From: Alphaproteobacteria bacterium | Lineage (GTDB): Bacteria > Pseudomonadota > Alphaproteobacteria > Micavibrionales > UBA2020 | Direction of reading: 5' to 3' | Assembly: GCA_018971405.1 (NCBI GenBank) | Contig: JAGXAX010000095.1 | Location: 1 to 6,128 of the forward strand | DNA length: 6,128 bases | Shown: piece by piece, positions 5,517 to 6,128 of the stretch | Position numbering within the stretch: position 1 is the stretch's first letter | Layout: every line of letters begins with the position of its first letter | The notes under the pieces: model-generated | What the model was told of the DNA's origin: nothing | What the model saw: only the letters and a program-made list of their open reading frames with translations | Databases searched by the model: none | Translations under genes and position numbers: made by a program

Positions 5517-6128
5517 TGCAGCCGCTGATCGAGGTCAGGAACATCGTCAACCGCTTCGGCGACAACACCGTGCACGACGGCGTGACGTTCGACATCTTTC
5601 CGGGCGAGATCCTCGCCCTCGTCGGCGGCAACGGCACGGGCAAGTCCGTCCTCCTGCGCACCATCGTCGGCCTGCAAAAGCCCGTTTCCGGCAGCGTCGC
5701 CGTCGCGGGCGAGGACGTTTTCGCGCGCGGCCGCAAAAACCGCCCCGAAAAAAGTCCGTGGGGCGTCCTGTTCCAGAAAGGCGCGCTCTTTTCCAACCTC
5801 ACCGTCGCCGAGAACGTCGCCTTCCAGATGAAGGAGAAGACCGGCCTCTCGCCGCGCGATATCCGCGAACTCGCGCTGATGAAGATCCGCATGGTCGGCC
5901 TGCCGGAACATGCGGCCGGGCTCTATCCCGCCGCGCTTTCCGGCGGGATGACCAAGCGCGCCGCGCTCGCCCGCGCGCTGGCGCTCGACCCCTGCCTCCT
6001 GCTGCTCGACGAGCCGACCGCCGGGCTCGACGCGCCCGCGGCGGAGGGCTTCGATCAGCTGATCCGCGGCCTCGCCGACGACCTCGGGCTCTCGGTTTTC
6101 ATGATCACGCACGACCTCGACAGCATGG
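5516..6128 (+). CDS. mlaF: MlaF-like ABC transporter ATPase (truncated by window end)
   Basis: This is the cytoplasmic ATPase that powers the MlaE permease. 204 codons are visible without a stop, probably about four-fifths of the protein. Motifs are Walker A GGNGTGKS (37-44), Q-loop Gln87 in VLFQKGALFSNLTVAENVAF, a typical MlaF feature, signature LSGGM (141-145) followed by TKRAALARALALDP, Walker B LLLLDEP with Asp165 and Glu166, D-loop GLD (170-172) and switch His199. The signature with Met after SGG and the GALF motif separate it from ordinary import ATPases. The ATG overlaps the permease stop by one base, and GGGG lies five bases upstream. An MlaD-type MCE substrate-binding protein would be expected next, beyond the window. 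Confidence 0.92.
   Translation, partial: MQPLIEVRNIVNRFGDNTVHDGVTFDIFPGEILALVGGNGTGKSVLLRTIVGLQKPVSGSVAVAGEDVFARGRKNRPEKSPWGVLFQKGALFSNLTVAENVAFQMKEKTGLSPRDIRELALMKIRMVGLPEHAAGLYPAALSGGMTKRAALARALALDPCLLLLDEPTAGLDAPAAEGFDQLIRGLADDLGLSVFMITHDLDSM

Noticed and set aside
5267..6112. Minus-strand frame of 281 codons
   Set aside because: It lies opposite the permease end and the ATPase, whose Walker A, signature and Walker B motifs establish the + strand as coding.

Overview
The window looks like ordinary chromosome from a flagellated, GC-rich alphaproteobacterium, possibly near the Rhodospirillales. Three observations support this. The flagellin N-terminus is of the alphaproteobacterial kind. 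A perfect CtrA-type box (TTAA-N7-TTAAC) lies in front of it. The Mla permease carries a fused N-terminal STAS domain. I cannot name a genus.

Layout, left to right. (1) The first 128 codons of a flagellin gene run leftward off the window from an ATG at 385. (2) A 343-base divergent intergenic region (386-728) holds the CtrA-type box, a candidate flagellin promoter and, just before the next gene, two interlocking inverted repeats that could form a pseudoknot or two alternative hairpins. (3) A family-2-like glycosyltransferase (729-1772, +). (4) A converging small gene (1811-2170, -) that is open apart from one in-frame amber codon; I read it as a decaying or recoded gene of unknown function. 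(5) An AT-rich gap of about 25% GC, then a complete tRNA-Val(GAC) with encoded CCA (2343-2417, -). (6) A full-length ABC exporter half-transporter (2480-4294, -). (7) A compact divergent promoter region. (8) The start of an Mla-type lipid transport operon on the + strand: a STAS-MlaE permease (4395-5516) and an MlaF-like ATPase (5516 to the window end, truncated), sharing one base between stop and start.

How the genes work together. The permease and ATPase should form the inner-membrane core of an Mla (phospholipid trafficking) ABC complex, with an MlaD-type MCE protein expected just beyond the window. The divergent ABC exporter has its own promoter, and its -35 overlaps the candidate -10 of the mla operon, so the two transcripts may compete for RNA polymerase. 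The glycosyltransferase next to flagellin could modify flagellin or surface polysaccharide, but only position suggests this. I found no insertion sequence, CRISPR array, integrase or clearly new multi-gene system. The points most worth checking are the amber-interrupted gene, the interlocking repeats in the glycosyltransferase leader, and the CtrA box.
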